DNA of 64,000 nucleotides from Glaciozyma antarctica PI12. Taxonomy: Eukaryota; Basidiomycota; Microbotryomycetes; Kriegeriales; Camptobasidiaceae. This document shows, in pieces, positions 63,545 to 64,000 of this stretch. The position numbers and the translations under genes were made by a program. The first letter of the stretch is position 1. Each line of letters begins with the position of its first letter. The notes under the pieces are model-generated. The model was given only the letters and a program-made list of their open reading frames with translations. It ran no database searches and was not told the DNA's origin. Where the stretch lies: assembly GCA_002917775.1 (NCBI GenBank), contig KZ627154.1, forward strand, positions 644,081 through 708,080, given 5' to 3'.

Positions 63545-64000
63545 GAAGGAACCTCGAACGGCAGGCACTCTGCAAAGCGCTTCGCACTGCGCCGATGCGG
63601 ATTTTTCGATTTCTGCTTCCAGTAGCGGCGGATGATGGGCACTTTTAGAGCTACTCGGTTCGATGGAAAGTACACGACGAGGAACAGAGAAGGAAACGAG
63701 GTCGAAGCTTACGCTTGAGCCCCGGCGGCGGGAGGTCGCGCCTTTCTTCCTCCCACCACGTCGCTCATCGCTCTCCGTAGAGCACAGCTGTTCTCAGGAG
63801 GTAGGTGTTGTCTCCCTGCAGGCTGGGGAGGTGGGTGTGCGGGCGCAGAGGAGCGCGCGCCAGCCTGAGCTTCCCGACAGCAGTTCTGACTCCTCCCTCT
63901 CCTCAGCTCCACCTCGCGTCCAGCATGTCCTCCCCCTCCTCCACCACTCTTTCACCACACCACCTTGTAAACCGCGCCTTATTTCGCCAATGGAACGCAG
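63545..64000 (-). repeat. Perfect inverted repeat, right copy (456 bp, runs off the window)
   Basis: Reverse complement of 40607-41062 without gaps or mismatches that I can see; it continues to the window edge, so the true repeat may be longer. Confidence 0.9.
63925..64000 (+). CDS. Start of a second copy of the MYND gene (partial)
   Basis: The first 25 codons, MSSPSSTTLSPHHLVNRALF and onward, are identical to the start of the minus-strand MYND gene at 40682, and the window ends inside them. It may be a true paralogue in inverted orientation or an assembly duplicate of the same locus. Confidence 0.6.
   Translation, partial: MSSPSSTTLSPHHLVNRALFRQWNA

Overview
The window looks like a draft nuclear contig from a basidiomycete yeast, most probably a Pucciniomycotina red yeast of the Rhodotorula/Sporobolomyces kind. 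That placement is my inference from high GC, dense genes on both strands, many 45-70 bp introns (donor GTGCGT/GTACGT, branch point CTAAC or CTGAC a few bases before the acceptor), a basidiomycete-type phytochrome and strictly eukaryotic gene families. I see no bacterial genes, no CRISPR array and no intact transposon. Two single N bases (32989, 41063) and at least eight places where a convincing reading frame jumps by one base point to a draft assembly with residual indels.

Layout. 0-16 kb: 3' part of an IME4/METTL3 m6A methyltransferase, a fatty-acid-hydroxylase family protein, a long Ser-rich protein, a two-zinc-cluster MYND-like protein, the GINS subunit PSF1, a single-pass membrane protein, another Ser-rich protein, a small CFEM-like GPI protein, then about 2.4 kb with no firm gene. 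16-32.5 kb: malic enzyme, the GINS subunit SLD5, a fungal phytochrome, a TPR-SET protein, ASA1 (WD40), CTF8, an acidic/basic nucleolar-looking protein and a peroxisomal-type Nudix hydrolase. 32.5-42.5 kb: a poorly resolved gene containing a local duplication, an F-box protein, a gene-poor stretch with an intron-bearing tRNA-Ser and decayed repeats, and two related MYND-family genes. 42.5-64 kb: a large Ser/charged protein, an E2 enzyme (UBC8/UBE2H), a coiled-coil protein carrying a YbjQ-like domain, the clamp-loader subunit RFC5 (human RFC3), the tRNA thiolase NCS6, a small protein with an RVRF motif, an SDR oxidoreductase, SLM1, a PL14-type secreted protein, and the first codons of another MYND-gene copy.

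How the genes connect. Four replication-fork proteins sit within 46 kb: PSF1 and SLD5 (GINS, part of the CMG helicase), CTF8 (Ctf18-RFC clamp loader) and RFC5/RFC3 (all RFC complexes). Two of them, PSF1 and CTF8, appear to have start codons interrupted by an intron (A|TG and AT|G). The most unusual protein is the phytochrome. Its photosensory core and ATP-binding boxes look intact, but the phospho-acceptor histidine of the H-box reads as lysine and there is no C-terminal receiver domain. A 456 bp perfect inverted repeat (40607-41062 and 63545-64000) stops exactly at the N in one copy and at the window edge in the other.
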